From an uncultured Burkholderiales bacterium (lineage in GTDB: Bacteria > Pseudomonadota > Gammaproteobacteria > Burkholderiales > Burkholderiaceae_D): a stretch of 6,159 nucleotides of DNA. Shown piece by piece: positions 6,064-6,159 of this stretch. The notes under the pieces are model-generated. The model did no database searches and had not been told where the DNA came from. It worked only from the letters and a program-made list of their open reading frames with translations. Position 1 is the first letter of the stretch; every line of letters starts with the position of its first letter. The DNA lies in assembly GCA_903904635.1 (NCBI GenBank), contig CAIVDH010000081.1, forward strand, positions 1 to 6,159, written 5' to 3'. A program made the position numbers and the translations under genes.

Positions 6064-6159
6064 TCAGCACTTTTGCTCCATCTTGCATGATTTATATTCC
6101 GGATCCGGCTCAACCACGCCTTCGCAAGCCTCCTTCACATTAATCTTTGCATTTCTGCA
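6064..6159 (-). CDS. Partial Cys-rich protein, C-terminal 31 residues only
   Basis: One minus-strand frame is open from the window edge to a TGA at 6064-6066 and encodes a 31-residue tail: CRNAKINVKEACEG, then VVEPDPEYKSCKMEQKC. The other two minus frames stop early. Cysteines at tail positions 1, 12, 25 and 31 suggest a disulphide-bonded, exported protein. The gene's 5' part is outside the window, so neither family nor signal peptide can be judged. Support for it being real comes from the strong terminator about 96 nt downstream in the same orientation and from the non-random cysteine content. An open frame of 31 codons could still be chance. Confidence 0.55.
   Translation of the reverse strand, partial: CRNAKINVKEACEGVVEPDPEYKSCKMEQKC

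Noticed and set aside
6048..6143. Plus-strand 31-codon ORF opposite the partial Cys-rich gene
   Set aside because: It has no ribosome site and mirrors the minus-strand frame, which is better supported by the downstream terminator.

Overview
The window reads as a chromosomal stretch of a Gram-negative bacterium, most likely a betaproteobacterium. The evidence is Sec signal peptides on three periplasmic or secreted proteins, a DUF1111-type di-heme cytochrome, a surface-adhesin-E-like small protein, moderate GC content and an intergenic dyad element of a kind I associate with that class. The genus cannot be fixed from this sequence. Every gene I can support lies on the minus strand, so the biological order runs from high to low coordinates.

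Right edge (6159 to about 5936): the last 31 codons of a Cys-rich protein that enters from outside the window, a short AT-rich gap, then a textbook rho-independent terminator (9-bp stem, AAAA loop, six T on the minus strand).

Central cluster (5898 to 2933): four tightly packed genes that look like one operon. They are (1) an exported SUMF1/FGE-fold protein that lacks the copper-binding cysteines of true formylglycine-generating enzymes; (2) an exported di-heme c-type cytochrome of the DUF1111 / di-heme oxidoreductase family with two CxxCH motifs; (3) a 75-residue protein with two predicted membrane helices and no recognised family; (4) a small exported protein of the surface-adhesin protein E type. 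The spacings are 50 nt, 7 nt and a 4-nt ATGA overlap. All four products point to the envelope, so a shared periplasmic redox or surface role is plausible. No enzymatic reaction can be assigned from the sequence.

Intergenic region (2932 to 2640): 293 nt holding three 12-bp tandem repeats that run into the stop codon of the adhesin-E-like gene, a long imperfect hairpin (2803-2876) that looks like a dispersed repeat, several smaller dyads and a weak 36-codon ORF. It is both the 3' flank of the operon and the upstream or leader region of the next gene.

Left part (2639 to 33): a complete P-type ATPase of the MgtA/MgtB magnesium-importer class with all catalytic motifs intact. Its direct functional link to the operon is not evident.

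I do not see a mobile element, CRISPR array, tRNA, rRNA or defence system. The most interesting items are the SUMF1-fold/di-heme-cytochrome/small-membrane-protein/adhesin-E operon and the structured region upstream of the Mg2+ ATPase.
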